A stretch of DNA of 64,000 nucleotides from Actinomycetota bacterium. Lineage in GTDB: Bacteria; Actinomycetota; Actinomycetes; Streptosporangiales; Streptosporangiaceae. The number at the start of each line of letters is the position of its first letter. The stretch's first letter is position 1. The DNA lies in the NCBI GenBank assembly GCA_003168255.1, contig PMSU01000213.1, positions 27,649 to 91,648 of the forward strand, written 5' to 3'. Made by a program: the position numbers and the translations under genes. The notes below the pieces were generated by a model, which had not been told where the DNA came from, ran no database searches, and saw only the letters and a program-made list of their open reading frames with translations. Below, piece by piece: positions 32,763 to 41,168 of this stretch.

Positions 32763-33301
32763 TGCGGCGCCAATCTCGGCTGAGCATCGCGGCTGACCGC
32801 GAGGGCCTTGGCCGCGGTGAATGAAGCGGCGGCGAGCAGAGCTGCGGCGGCGAGCAGCAGGATCCGCGCCGCGGTATCAATATGGATAGCTAGGGGCCGG
32901 ACATTCAACATGGCCACTGCGGCCAGCGCGGCGATCGCTACGCTGCGGATAATGCCCGGCACGTCGAATTTCCGCCGGGACAATCCTCCGAAGCACCGGC
33001 ATGACCGTCCCCGGTGGAAGGCGTAGCCGATCCCCGAAACAGCTACGAATATACATCCCAACGCGAACACCACCGGATTTAGCCATCTTATGGTTGGTAT
33101 CGCCAGGCTGAGGGCGCCAATCAGAAGCTCGGCGAGCGCGACGCCTACCGCCATGTCTTCTCGGATCTGGCTTGGAATCCTGCGCGGGATGAACAGCCGC
33201 ACGGTTCCCGCAAAGGCATCCAGGTCGGCGAGTTTCGCTCCGCCTGCGGCAAGGAGCATGACCGCGAGCGCTGACTTCGCTGCCAGGACAAGCACGTCCA
33301 T
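32759..33301 (-). CDS. MauE/DoxX-type redox-associated membrane protein
   Basis: A 180-residue protein with four to five membrane helices. The first contains LLAAGGAKLADLDAF, the DoxX/MauE start. HRGRSCRCFGGLS between helices holds a CxC pair, the place where MauE-type proteins carry redox cysteines. MauE is thought to pass electrons to or from MauD during disulfide formation, comparable to CcdA/DsbB. It begins 5 bases after the stop of the upstream thioredoxin-fold gene and overlaps the MauD-like gene (ATGA). Confidence 0.87.
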   Translation of the reverse strand: MDVLVLAAKSALAVMLLAAGGAKLADLDAFAGTVRLFIPRRIPSQIREDMAVGVALAELLIGALSLAIPTIRWLNPVVFALGCIFVAVSGIGYAFHRGRSCRCFGGLSRRKFDVPGIIRSVAIAALAAVAMLNVRPLAIHIDTAARILLLAAAALLAAASFTAAKALAVSRDAQPRLAPQ

Positions 33302-33306
33302 CGCGG

Positions 33307-33894
33307 CTACGCCCCCGCCGCGGAGATCAACCGCCGGAAGCGGCCGGTGGCCGGCCCGACCGTGGCCAGCGGAAGGCCAGCGAGCTGCCGCAGTTTCATG
33401 ATCTGCCAGTCGTAGTTGACGAGGCTAGATGCCCGGACCATGCCCGCCGAGTCCACGAAGATCACAAAGGGTGTGACCCGAACGTTATACCGGCCATAAA
33501 GCGACGGCGACCCGGTGACGACCGGGATGTCGGCCAGGCCGAGCGCGCGCAGCACCGGCTCGGCGATTTGGCTCGGTGACCGCAGCAAGATCACCGCCTC
33601 CAGCTCGGCGGACTCGCTAGTAACCTGCTTGAGTCCGTCCACCAGTGACGGGAACGACTTCAGCGAGTGGTCCGTGAACACCACCAGCTGAAGGGGCTTG
33701 ACCGGCGGGGACCGGACGACGCGACCGGAGGAATCCGCGAGCGACCAGGTTGGCGCGGGCAGCCCGCGGTGCAGACCATCACGCTCGACTGCCGCTGAAC
33801 CGGACATGGCAACATGCGTGATCCCGAACACGGCCAGTACCGCCATGACGCAGAAACCCGCGGCGACCACGACGAACGAGCTAGCCGCGATCAC
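33307..33894 (-). CDS. membrane-anchored thioredoxin-fold protein without CXXC
   Basis: A 195-residue protein with an N-terminal anchor (5-30), then GLPAPTWSLADSSGRVV, the entry of TlpA/AhpC-type domains. Where CXXC would stand it reads VVFTDHSLKSFPSL, so no redox pair. The cis-Pro loop is kept (VRVTPFVIFVDSAGMVRA). It resembles non-catalytic thioredoxin-like partners in mau-type operons that bind or deliver a client. GTG 33894 overlaps the stop of a small upstream ORF in GTGA. Role as chaperone or scaffold for the Cys-rich protein is inference. Confidence 0.8.
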   Translation of the reverse strand: MIAASSFVVVAAGFCVMAVLAVFGITHVAMSGSAAVERDGLHRGLPAPTWSLADSSGRVVRSPPVKPLQLVVFTDHSLKSFPSLVDGLKQVTSESAELEAVILLRSPSQIAEPVLRALGLADIPVVTGSPSLYGRYNVRVTPFVIFVDSAGMVRASSLVNYDWQIMKLRQLAGLPLATVGPATGRFRRLISAAGA

Positions 33895-34025
33895 GTGGCT
33901 GGCACCAGCGGACCCACGCAGGGCCTACCCAGACGACATCCCGGCCAAAAGAGCGGTCGGCTGGCGTTGGCGACTGGCGCCAGGACGAGCCTGCCATCGA
34001 TCGTCGGAAGAAAATTCAGCCCCAT
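33891..34025 (-). CDS. small ORF (44 aa) coupled to the mau-like operon
   Basis: ATG 34025 has GGGAGG 8 bases upstream, and the stop overlaps the GTG of the thioredoxin-fold gene, as for the real genes of this operon. The product has no clear helix or motif; it contains PLFWPGCRLGRPC with two Cys. It might be a leader that sets coupling, or the end of a longer protein (the frame is open to 34088). Kept at low confidence because of ribosome site and overlap only. Confidence 0.35.
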   Translation of the reverse strand: MGLNFLPTIDGRLVLAPVANASRPLFWPGCRLGRPCVGPLVPAT

Positions 34026-34182
34026 ATGGATCGCCTCCCGAGGGCGACACAGGACCCCACGGGGCCCATACATGTAGGTAACGCCCATCCAGTGTGGCTG
34101 TCAATGTCTGCCCGGTGGACGAACTGTCCTACCAGGTAGGTGCCGTCCTGACCTCGGATCGAGGAGGAGCGATGGGCCAGGA

Positions 34183-34806
34183 TTACGGCCAGCCGCGGTG
34201 GCGGGCCCATTCGTGAGCGAGGATCGACATCACTGTGGCATCGATCCATTCGTCGCGGTAGCGCAGCTCTTCGCGCAGTACGCCCTCGGCGACGAAGCCG
34301 ACCTTCTCGTAGACATGCCGGGCTCGCGGGTTGAAGGCATAAACCTCCAGCGAGATCCGGTGCAGGCCGAGCTGCTCGAAGCCATAGCCGACGATCATGC
34401 GCAGCGACTCGGTGCCGAGCCCCCGGTCGCGTCCGGTAGGACCCAGCAGGGTGCGGAAGTTGCAGCTGCGATTTCCTTCGTCCCACTTGTTCAGGACCAC
34501 CTCGCCCACGCACTGGCCACTTGCCTTGTCGACAACCGCGAGGTCGAGGCGGTCAGGCTGCGCATTGCGCCACTGGCGGAACTGCTCATCGCGCGCCGGA
34601 TCTCCGCCGGCGAACTCCGTTTCATCGCCGTGCACGCTGCCGGTGAGCCTGAGCACCTCCGGATCTTGCACCGCGGCGCGGAGGGCGGGAATGTCATCTG
34701 TGATGAACGGCCGCAGCATCACCTTCTCGCCGGTGAGAGTGGGCTTGACGGAGAAGTCCACTGCTGGCTGGTCGATCACCCGGTGAATTGTTGCAACTGG
34801 CAGCAT
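34183..34806 (-). CDS. GNAT family N-acetyltransferase (RimJ/RimL-like)
   Basis: A 207-residue GNAT enzyme. LTGEKVMLRPFITDDIPAL is the family entry and LLGPTGRDRGLGTESLRMIVGYGF is motif A for acetyl-CoA. The ending HRISLEVYAFNPRARHVYEKVGFVAEG is a strong RimJ/RimL signature. ATG 34806 is chosen over TTG 34815; neither has a good ribosome site. It is followed on the same strand, upstream, by a GNAT/DinB reading frame. The acceptor is unknown; resistance to an aminoglycoside-like or peptide compound and protein N-acetylation are both possible for the family. Confidence 0.87.
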   Translation of the reverse strand: MLPVATIHRVIDQPAVDFSVKPTLTGEKVMLRPFITDDIPALRAAVQDPEVLRLTGSVHGDETEFAGGDPARDEQFRQWRNAQPDRLDLAVVDKASGQCVGEVVLNKWDEGNRSCNFRTLLGPTGRDRGLGTESLRMIVGYGFEQLGLHRISLEVYAFNPRARHVYEKVGFVAEGVLREELRYRDEWIDATVMSILAHEWARHRGWP

Positions 34807-34847
34807 GGACCGCAAACGCTTTGATCCTGGCGACCCGGCCGGGGCAG

Positions 34848-36185
34848 CTACTGGCCCAGTCTCCCGTCGATCCGCTCGCGCAGCAGGTCGGCGTGGCCGT
34901 TGTGCCGGGCGTACTCCTCCACCATGTGCACCAGTACCTCGCGCAGCGACACCGGCTCCCCACTCCAGCTATCGGTCCCGGTAACGCCGAGATCGGGCGC
35001 CTGCGCCACGAACTGATCCGCGAACGCGACCTCGGCCCGCCACACCTGCCACGCCTCCGCGACAACCTGGGGATCGGGCACTGCGCCATCGAAGTCTCCG
35101 TCGCGGTCGGTGTCGGTGCGGAAGTGCGGCGGCGCGTCCTGCCGGGCCATCACCCGCCGGAACCACCCGCGCTCCACGTCGGCCATGTGGCGCACCAACC
35201 CCAGCAGCGACATCGTGGAGGGCTCCACGGAGCGACGGGCCAGGTCGACGGCGTCGAGACCGGAGCACTTCAGTTCCAGCGTCAGCCGCTGACAGCGCAG
35301 GTACTCAACGAGCGTGGCTCGCTCGTCGCCCAGGGTCGGCCCGGCTTCCCGCGGGTCGTTTTCGGTGTCGACGAACATGTCGGCTCTTCTGCTCGAGCTG
35401 CTCATGCGCGCAATCATCGGCGATCCGCGCGAGATCCGCCACGGGTTTCCGTGCTGCCACCCGCCGGACCGGCACAGACCACACCGGCACAAACCACACC
35501 GGCACAAACCACACCGGCACAAACCACACCGGCACAGACCACAGATGATGCCGTTGATCCCGTTGCCTGGTCCCGTTAACTGGCGTGATCCGGACCGGGG
35601 CACCAACCGGGCGAAGATCATCATGTCTCGGTTCTGGCCGCCGATCCGATAGTAGGAGCGCGAGGTCCCTTCCGCGGCGAACCCGAGCGCACGGCAGACG
35701 GCCTGCGAAGCGTGGTTGCCGGGTTCGATCAGGGCTTCGAGACGGACGAGGCCCAGGTCACGGGCCAGGCCGGGCAGCAAGGAGACAGCGGCCTTGGCGA
35801 ACCCGCGCCCGCGATGCCGGTCCAGAATCCAGTACCCGATGGCGGCACGCCGGTGGGTCCAGTCGATGCCGGTGATCGTGGCCATTCCCACCGTCTCGCT
35901 GCTGCTGCGGCTGACGATGGCCATCGGGCATCCACGGCCGTCTGCGGCCTGGTCCCACTGGCGTCGCAGCCAGGCGCCCCCCTGCTGCGGGGTGTACGGG
36001 ACCGGGATGGTTGTGATCAGCGGAATGTAGGAGTCGCTGCTGGCTTCCGCGATCACCGGAAGGTCGCCCGGCCCCCAGGCCCGCAGCAGGACCGTGCCGT
36101 CGCCACGCGGTTGCAAGCTCCGCAGGTCGTGTGGCTGGCGACCGCGCGGCGAGCGGCCGTGGGCAGGACCCCGGTCACTCCACAT
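34848..36185 (-). CDS. GNAT acetyltransferase joined in frame to a DinB/DUF664 protein
   Basis: One uninterrupted frame of 445 residues. Residues about 25-200 are a GNAT domain (AAIGYWILDRHRGRGFAKAAV as motif A, NHASQAVCRALGFAAEGTSR as motif B). Residues about 217-245 are a CGLCR repeat, five times. From about residue 270 a complete DinB-like four-helix DUF664 domain follows, with LGLVRHMADVERGWF and the metal-type His in HMVEEYARHNGHADLLRE. The DinB part has its own likely start, ATG 35378 with AGAAGAG, giving a normal 176-residue protein. So either a natural fusion or two genes whose intervening stop was lost through a 15-bp repeat expansion. Confidence 0.75.
   Translation of the reverse strand: MWSDRGPAHGRSPRGRQPHDLRSLQPRGDGTVLLRAWGPGDLPVIAEASSDSYIPLITTIPVPYTPQQGGAWLRRQWDQAADGRGCPMAIVSRSSSETVGMATITGIDWTHRRAAIGYWILDRHRGRGFAKAAVSLLPGLARDLGLVRLEALIEPGNHASQAVCRALGFAAEGTSRSYYRIGGQNRDMMIFARLVPRSGSRQLTGPGNGINGIICGLCRCGLCRCGLCRCGLCRCGLCRSGGWQHGNPWRISRGSPMIARMSSSSRRADMFVDTENDPREAGPTLGDERATLVEYLRCQRLTLELKCSGLDAVDLARRSVEPSTMSLLGLVRHMADVERGWFRRVMARQDAPPHFRTDTDRDGDFDGAVPDPQVVAEAWQVWRAEVAFADQFVAQAPDLGVTGTDSWSGEPVSLREVLVHMVEEYARHNGHADLLRERIDGRLGQ
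35468..35542. repeat. 15-bp tandem repeat, 5 copies, coding
   Basis: Five units of accggcaca(a/g)accac, perfect except one alternating base. On the minus strand each codes for the pentapeptide CGLCR within the GNAT-DinB frame, adding ten Cys. Confidence 0.92.
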
Positions 36186-36690
36186 AGCCGCCTTCTCCCG
36201 CCGGTGAAAATGACAACGGTGCGCGCGCGACATCCTCGTCCCGCACGAGCGGCCGTAGCCCTTCCAGGTCGGCAAGCACGTCAGGACCGCGTCCTGTTGC
36301 CACCGCCAGGTCGAGCAATGCGACCTCACCATTCGGCTCGTCGTCGGGATGCTGGAAGCCGGCCTGGCCGTCAATAAAGACCAGCCCACAGCGGCCCCGC
36401 TGTCTCAGGGGCGAGCAGCGGCCCGAGCACGATGCTGCAATCCCGGCCCAGCAAGCCGGGAAAACGGTCGCTGCCGAACGCGGCATCCACGGCATCGGCC
36501 ACATCACGTGCGACCGCCGCGGTCTCCGGCTCGCGCACGTCGCAATAGGGCGGCACGTCAAATACGCCCCACGTGGGGAGAGGCGAGACGCTTGTGCAGC
36601 CCCGCGCTCCGCAGCGCGTCGGGAGCGTCTTCCAGCCCCGGTCCGGCGAAGCCCAAGCGGAGGCGGCACCTCGATGACTAGCGGATTCAT
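36175..36690 (-). pseudogene. decayed arginase/agmatinase-family gene
   Basis: Reading across three frames gives a recognisable arginase-fold protein: VIEVPPPLG / FAGPGLEDAPDALRSAGL, then VFDVPPYCDVREPET...GRDCSIVLGPLLA, then GLVFIDGQAGFQHPD and LDLAVATGRGPDVL. Frame changes fall near 36655, 36573 and 36412. In intact relatives the metal site reads G-G-D-C/H-S and D-G-H-A-D; here it reads GRDCS and DGQAG, so a His and an Asp ligand are lost. The end is also early, about 120 residues short, after VRDEDVA. Clearly non-functional. Confidence 0.75.
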
Positions 36691-36965
36691 CGCCTTTTTC
36701 TTTCCTAACGGCTCCGGGCTAAACGGTCAGCAACCGGAGCAGAGCCGAGGCCGGCCAAGAGCCAGGAACCGGACAGCAGCAATTCCCGGCCTCAGGCTGG
36801 CCGTGCCGACGATCGCAGCACCGCCCTCGATGCCGACAACGCCGCCGAGAACCAGAATCGGAGCAGGAGCAGCCGCCAGCGGCTGTCGGTCAGGCGCCTC
36901 CCGGGGAACGGCTCGGCTGGAGCGACCGCGTGCTGGGCTGGCCGCCGGCTGCTGCCATAGACAGG

Positions 36966-37151
36966 CGCGCCAGACGCCGTGCCAGACATACGGCCGGCCC
37001 GCCAGACATATGGCCGGGCCCGCCAGACGGACGACCGAACCCGCCAGACGTTCAACCCAACCCCGCCAAACATTCGACCGAACCCCAGACGTTCGACCGA
37101 ACCGCCAGACGGACAGCCGAACCGCCAGACGGACGGCCAGGCCCGCCAGCC
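36966..37151. repeat. degenerate 20-22 bp tandem array (about 9 copies)
   Basis: Units begin with CGCCAGAC and end in a variable CGxCCGxxCC. Lengths of 18, 20, 21 and 22 occur, so no stable frame is kept. There are no unique spacers, which excludes a CRISPR array. Confidence 0.8.
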
Positions 37152-37443
37152 AAAATGGATGCGGCATGGCCTACCACCCGTGGGGGGTAATTCCACATCC
37201 ATGTCGCCGGCCGCACGTCCGGCAGTCATCATCTGTCCCTCCCGTCCCTCCTACCTGCCTATTCCGGGCATTCCTGCTGTTTCACCGGGCCAGCCGTCGA
37301 TGCTGTCGTTGGGTGGACGGGAAATCGGCATCGATCGTGACGCCGCGGAAGCGATTCGCCCGAAATGACCCGGGATGCGGACCGGGACGACGCCGCGGGC
37401 GCGGGTGCAGCGGACCGGCGGACCTGCGGCTCCCTGCACGAGA

Positions 37444-37519
37444 GCCGTGCCCTGGCCCTGCCGGTGCGGCTCCTCTGGAGCGGCCGCGCCCTGGCCTGCC
37501 GGTGCGGCTCCTCTGGAGC
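37444..37519. repeat. 38-bp direct duplication
   Basis: Copies at 37444-37481 and 37482-37519 share the last 19 bases exactly (ggtgcggctcctctggagc) and differ by a few bases in the first half. Non-coding by all indications. Confidence 0.8.
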
Positions 37520-37547
37520 GAGCCGAAGCCCTCCGCCGACGCCAGTG

Positions 37548-37593
37548 CCTGACCTGACCTGACCTGACCTGACCTGACCTGACCTGACCTGAC
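37548..37593. repeat. 5-bp microsatellite (CCTGA), 9 copies
   Basis: Nine perfect copies of CCTGA and one extra C. Long pure microsatellites are rare in actinomycetes; this one is intergenic, about 180 bases from the 3' end of the MFS gene. Confidence 0.92.
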
Positions 37594-37774
37594 CGGTCTT
37601 CCGCGTGCGCACAAGCCGGCCTCTTGCCGTTGGTGCGGTTCATCAGGGCGAAGAGTTAGGCGTGCAGTGACGCGCCTTACTCTTCGCCTTAACGGTTGCA
37701 GCCGGCCCTTCGCCCGGCACGCCCCGGCGGGCGAGACGGGCGGAGGTCTGATGCGCTCGGGTGGGCCGGAACTG

Positions 37775-39172
37775 TCACGGCTCTTGCGTTGGGCGGCCAT
37801 CGACCGGTGTGGCGGCGGGGCGTAGGTCGCTGTCGTTGGCCGGGTTCGGGAGATCCCGCGGCGCCGGGTCGTCCTCTCCCCCGGGGGTCATCCCCTCCGG
37901 CGCGGAGGCTGAAGTCGAGGTTGCCTGCTGGCGACGGAAGCCAGGCAGCAGGCGAGCCAGGATCACGGCGCCCGCGACGCACGCCAGGCCTCCTGAGATC
38001 ACCGACGCGCTGTCGCCGAAGCCATTGGCCACCAAGCCGGCCTCGAGGTCCCCCAGGCGGGGGCCCCCGGTGACCACGGCGATCTGCAAGCCCTGCAAGC
38101 GGCCCCGCAGGGCGTCGGGCACCGAGAGCTGGATGATGGTGCTGCGGAAGACCGCCGAGATGACGTCCGCCCAGCCGGCCACCGCCAGCAGCGCCAGGGC
38201 GGCCGGCAGCCAGGACACCAGGCCGAAGCCGGTGATCGCCAGGCCCCACACGATGACTGCGATGATCACCGCCCGTCCCTGGCGCCGTATCCGGCTCACC
38301 CAGCCGGTCGTCAGCGCGCCGACCAGGGCCCCAGCCCCGGGAGCGGCGTAGAGGAAGCCGACCGTCGCGGCCCCGCCGCCGAAGACGGTCGCGGCGAGCG
38401 CCGGGAACAGGGCACGAGGCATCCCGAACACCATGGCGTTGATATCGATCAGGTAGGCGCCCTGGATGGCCTGGCGCCCGCGTACGAAACGGAAACCCTC
38501 GATGATCGAGCGCAGGCCGGGCGGATGGCCTCCCCTGACCGGCGGCTGCGGGGAGATCAGGAACACCGCCAGCAGGGCCGCCCCGAAGCTGGCCACGTCC
38601 ATCCAGTACACGAAGCGGATTCCGGCCCCGGCCAGGAGCAGTCCGGCCACGGCCGGGCCCACGACCGAGCCTAGCTGGAACAGCGCCTGGAACATGGCGC
38701 TGGCAGTGGACACCTCGGACCGCCGGACCATGTTCGGGATCATGGCGTTGCGGCCCGAGCTGTCGAAGCCGCTCAGCGCGGCGGTCAGGGCCGGGAAGAC
38801 GAACAACGGCCACAGTGCGGAGCTCAGGTCGGCGTTGACCGCCAGCCCCGCGCTACACCCCGCCATCAGCAACTCGACCACCAGCAGCATGCGGCGACGG
38901 TCGACGGCATCGACCACGGAGCCCCCGATCAGGGATCCGATGATCAAGGGAAACAGCGCGGCGAGGGACACCAGCCCTACGTCGAGGGATGACCGCGTCA
39001 GCTCGTACACCTGGTACGGCACCGCGACCGCGGTCAGCTGGGTGCCCAGAACGGACACCAACTGGCCGAGGATGAGGGCCCGGAAATCCCGGGACCGTCG
39101 CAGCGGCGTGATGTCGATGAGCAGGCGCCGGGCCGGGCGACCGAGCCGTCCCAGGGAGAGTCTCAGCCGCAC
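37775..39172 (-). CDS. MFS transporter, EntS/multidrug efflux type
   Basis: A 465-residue major facilitator protein with about 12 membrane helices. RDFRALILGQLVSVLGTQLTAVAVPYQVYELT at the start is the mark of the EntS-like (DHA3) exporters, and GGSVVDAVDRRRMLLV is the loop 2-3 motif. The hydrophilic C-terminus (about 425-465) is Pro/Asp-rich. It begins 6 bases after the stop of the DHA2-type exporter, so both are one transcript. Likely exports a siderophore-like or toxic compound under TetR control. Confidence 0.9.
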   Translation of the reverse strand: MRLRLSLGRLGRPARRLLIDITPLRRSRDFRALILGQLVSVLGTQLTAVAVPYQVYELTRSSLDVGLVSLAALFPLIIGSLIGGSVVDAVDRRRMLLVVELLMAGCSAGLAVNADLSSALWPLFVFPALTAALSGFDSSGRNAMIPNMVRRSEVSTASAMFQALFQLGSVVGPAVAGLLLAGAGIRFVYWMDVASFGAALLAVFLISPQPPVRGGHPPGLRSIIEGFRFVRGRQAIQGAYLIDINAMVFGMPRALFPALAATVFGGGAATVGFLYAAPGAGALVGALTTGWVSRIRRQGRAVIIAVIVWGLAITGFGLVSWLPAALALLAVAGWADVISAVFRSTIIQLSVPDALRGRLQGLQIAVVTGGPRLGDLEAGLVANGFGDSASVISGGLACVAGAVILARLLPGFRRQQATSTSASAPEGMTPGGEDDPAPRDLPNPANDSDLRPAATPVDGRPTQEP

Positions 39173-39178
39173 GCCGGG

Positions 39179-40756
39179 TCAGACATTCTTGGTCCGGCCG
39201 GCCCCAGCGTCGGCAGGCTGCCCTGCATGTGCGGTAGCGCTGGGATCGGGGCGAGAGGCGACGAAGTCCTTGCTGCGGATGAGGGCCAGTGCACACACCC
39301 CGCCAAGAAGGGCGAGACCACCGGTGACGACGAGGAGATCGTTCATCGTGGCGGCGAAGCTCGAGCGGATGGCGGTAACCAGCAGGCCCTGTAGGTGTGC
39401 GGGAGTGGCATGGATGGCGCCGGCGAAGTTGCCCTGCTGGATGGCTGCGGTGATCCGCGGCCCGTGCCCGGCAAGGACCGGAACCGATGACAAGGTGCGG
39501 CCGAGGTCGTGGTGCAGGGAGGCGGTGAAGATAGACCCGAGGGCGGCGATGCTGGTGGCGAGGCCGATCTGACGGAAGGTCGTGTTGACCCCCGAGGCCA
39601 TGCCAGAGCGCCGGGGCTCGACCACACCGACCGCGGTCGACGCCAGCGGGGGGTTGACCATTCCGCCCCCGATGCCCGCGACGATGAACCCGGGAATCAG
39701 GTGCGTCCACGAGCTCGCGCCGTCGAGGCTCGACATGAGCAGGAGGCCGATGCCCACCAGGAACAGGCCGGGCCCGATCAGCCACCGGACGGGCATGTGG
39801 CTGCTCAACCGCCCGGCAATGGTCGCGGCCACGAGGCTGCCCCCGCTCATCAGCAGCAACCGCGTGCCGGTGCCGAGGGCAGAGTAGCCGAGATCATCCT
39901 GGAGGTAGAGGACGAGGTAGACGAGCACGGCGTAAAGCGAGCCGTTCATGGCGAACGCGGCGATCGAGCCGCCGACGAACGTCGGCGTCCGGAACAGTGA
40001 CAGGTCGAACATGGGCTCGGCCGCCCGGCGCTCGATCACCACGAACGCGCCGAGCAGGCCGACGCCGAGGCATAGGCAGATCACCACCCCGGGGTCACTC
40101 CAGCTGATCTCGCCGGCCCGGATCAGGCCGTAGACCAGGCTCACCAGGCCCGCGGTCAGCGAGGCGAAGCCGGGCCAGTCAGGCCGGGACGCGCGCGGCG
40201 GCCTGGACTCCTGCACCTGCCACAGCGTCACGGCGATGGCCGCGGCCCCGACGGGGAGGTTGACCAGGAAGATTCCCCGCCAGCTGATGCCGCTGGTGAT
40301 CACCCCGCCGAGGATCGGCCCGAGGGAGGTGGCGATGCCGGTGATCGCTCCCCACACCCCGAAGGCCACGCCTCTTTCCTTGCCGTGGAAGCTCTGCGCC
40401 AGCAGCGCCAGCGACGTAGCGAACAAGATGGCCCCGCCGACCCCCTGGGCGGCGCGCGACAGGGTCAGCATGAGCGGGGACTGGGCCAGTCCGCAGAGCA
40501 ACGAGCCGAGCGTGAAGACGACGAGGCCTATCAGGAACAGGCGCCGCCGCCCGTAGCGGTCGGCCAGCGAGCCCGACGTCAGCAGCAGGGAGGCGAGCGC
40601 AAGGGCGTAGGCGTCGAGCACCCACTGTACGTCGGCGAAGGTCGCATGCAGGCCGTGCTGGATCTGAGACAGGGCGACGACGACGATGGTGACGTCGAGC
40701 AGAAGCATGAAGGTCGCGGCGCAGACGACCAGCAGCGTCCACCATTTTCTGTCCAT
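39179..40756 (-). CDS. MFS transporter, DHA2 drug:H+ antiporter type
   Basis: A 525-residue, 14-helix exporter (EmrB/QacA type). Motif D1 LDVTIVVVALSQIQ at about 16-30, motif A SGSLADRYGRRRLFLIGLV, and motif C GPILGGVITSGISWRGIFLVNLPVG are all intact. ATG 40756 has GGAGGAG at 5-base distance and is preferred to GTG/ATG 40771. It follows the small PPOX gene by 67 bases and precedes the second MFS gene by 6, giving an efflux operon. The PPOX protein, the two pumps and the divergent TetR gene are consistent with a detoxification module. Confidence 0.92.
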   Translation of the reverse strand: MDRKWWTLLVVCAATFMLLLDVTIVVVALSQIQHGLHATFADVQWVLDAYALALASLLLTSGSLADRYGRRRLFLIGLVVFTLGSLLCGLAQSPLMLTLSRAAQGVGGAILFATSLALLAQSFHGKERGVAFGVWGAITGIATSLGPILGGVITSGISWRGIFLVNLPVGAAAIAVTLWQVQESRPPRASRPDWPGFASLTAGLVSLVYGLIRAGEISWSDPGVVICLCLGVGLLGAFVVIERRAAEPMFDLSLFRTPTFVGGSIAAFAMNGSLYAVLVYLVLYLQDDLGYSALGTGTRLLLMSGGSLVAATIAGRLSSHMPVRWLIGPGLFLVGIGLLLMSSLDGASSWTHLIPGFIVAGIGGGMVNPPLASTAVGVVEPRRSGMASGVNTTFRQIGLATSIAALGSIFTASLHHDLGRTLSSVPVLAGHGPRITAAIQQGNFAGAIHATPAHLQGLLVTAIRSSFAATMNDLLVVTGGLALLGGVCALALIRSKDFVASRPDPSATAHAGQPADAGAGRTKNV

Positions 40757-40823
40757 CGTTGCTCCTCCCATGGGGGGACCTGTCAGTAGTTGCCGTACGT
40801 CCGCCGGATGCTGAACTCGCAGG

Positions 40824-41129
40824 TCAGGCGCTGCGTGGCGCGTATGTGCTCGACCGAACGTGGTGGTAGGCGGCGTCGGGTCCGTCGAGCATCGTCACCT
40901 CCGTTTCCAGGCCGGCCCAGTCCGGATGAGGTCCGAACACGAAGAGAGAACAGCGAGGGTCACGCTGGAGATTCCGCGTCCGCACCGAAGCCGGTGACCC
41001 TGAACTCCACAGCCGTCCGTCGACCACAGCCACCTCGATGCGCGCCATATGCGCAGACCCGTCCCGGCGCAGGGTGATCACGGCCGCATCTGGGTTGCGG
41101 TCGATGAAGGTCTTGAGCCGCTCGTCCAT
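40824..41129 (-). CDS. PPOX-class flavin/F420-binding protein
   Basis: A 101-residue split-beta-barrel protein of the pyridoxamine-phosphate-oxidase-like class. PDAAVITLRRDGSAHMARIEVAVVDGRLWSS and the NLQRDPRCSLFVFGPHPDW stretch are characteristic of F420-dependent members. Usual length is 130-145, so the C-terminal strand-helix is missing or the protein is a short variant. ATG 41129 has AGGAGG. It is the first gene of the efflux operon and lies next to the palindromic operator. It may reduce the exported compound or a related quinone. Confidence 0.85.
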   Translation of the reverse strand: MDERLKTFIDRNPDAAVITLRRDGSAHMARIEVAVVDGRLWSSGSPASVRTRNLQRDPRCSLFVFGPHPDWAGLETEVTMLDGPDAAYHHVRSSTYAPRSA

Positions 41130-41168
41130 TCGCGCCTCCTGTCGGTGGTCTGGAAGCACACTACGGGA

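Larger units (their letters stand above)
36691..37774. other. repeat-rich region without a supported gene
   Basis: About 1.1 kb in which long open frames exist on both strands but have low complexity and no family features. It holds an irregular 21-bp array (36966-37151), a 38-bp duplication (37444-37519) and a 5-bp array (37548-37593). It lies between the arginase remnant and the MFS gene end. Confidence 0.6.

Noticed and set aside
36966-37151. Possible CRISPR array because of regularly recurring CGCCAGAC.
   Set aside because: Units are only 18-22 bases with no unique spacers of constant length and no cas genes in the window.
36674-37552. A 292-codon open frame on the plus strand.
   Set aside because: Low-complexity Arg/Pro/Thr-rich translation through the 21-bp repeat array, no ribosome site, no family motif; antisense to the arginase remnant at its start.
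37689-38813. A 374-codon Arg/Gly-rich open frame on the minus strand.
   Set aside because: Shadow of the MFS transporter gene in another frame; typical for GC-rich DNA.
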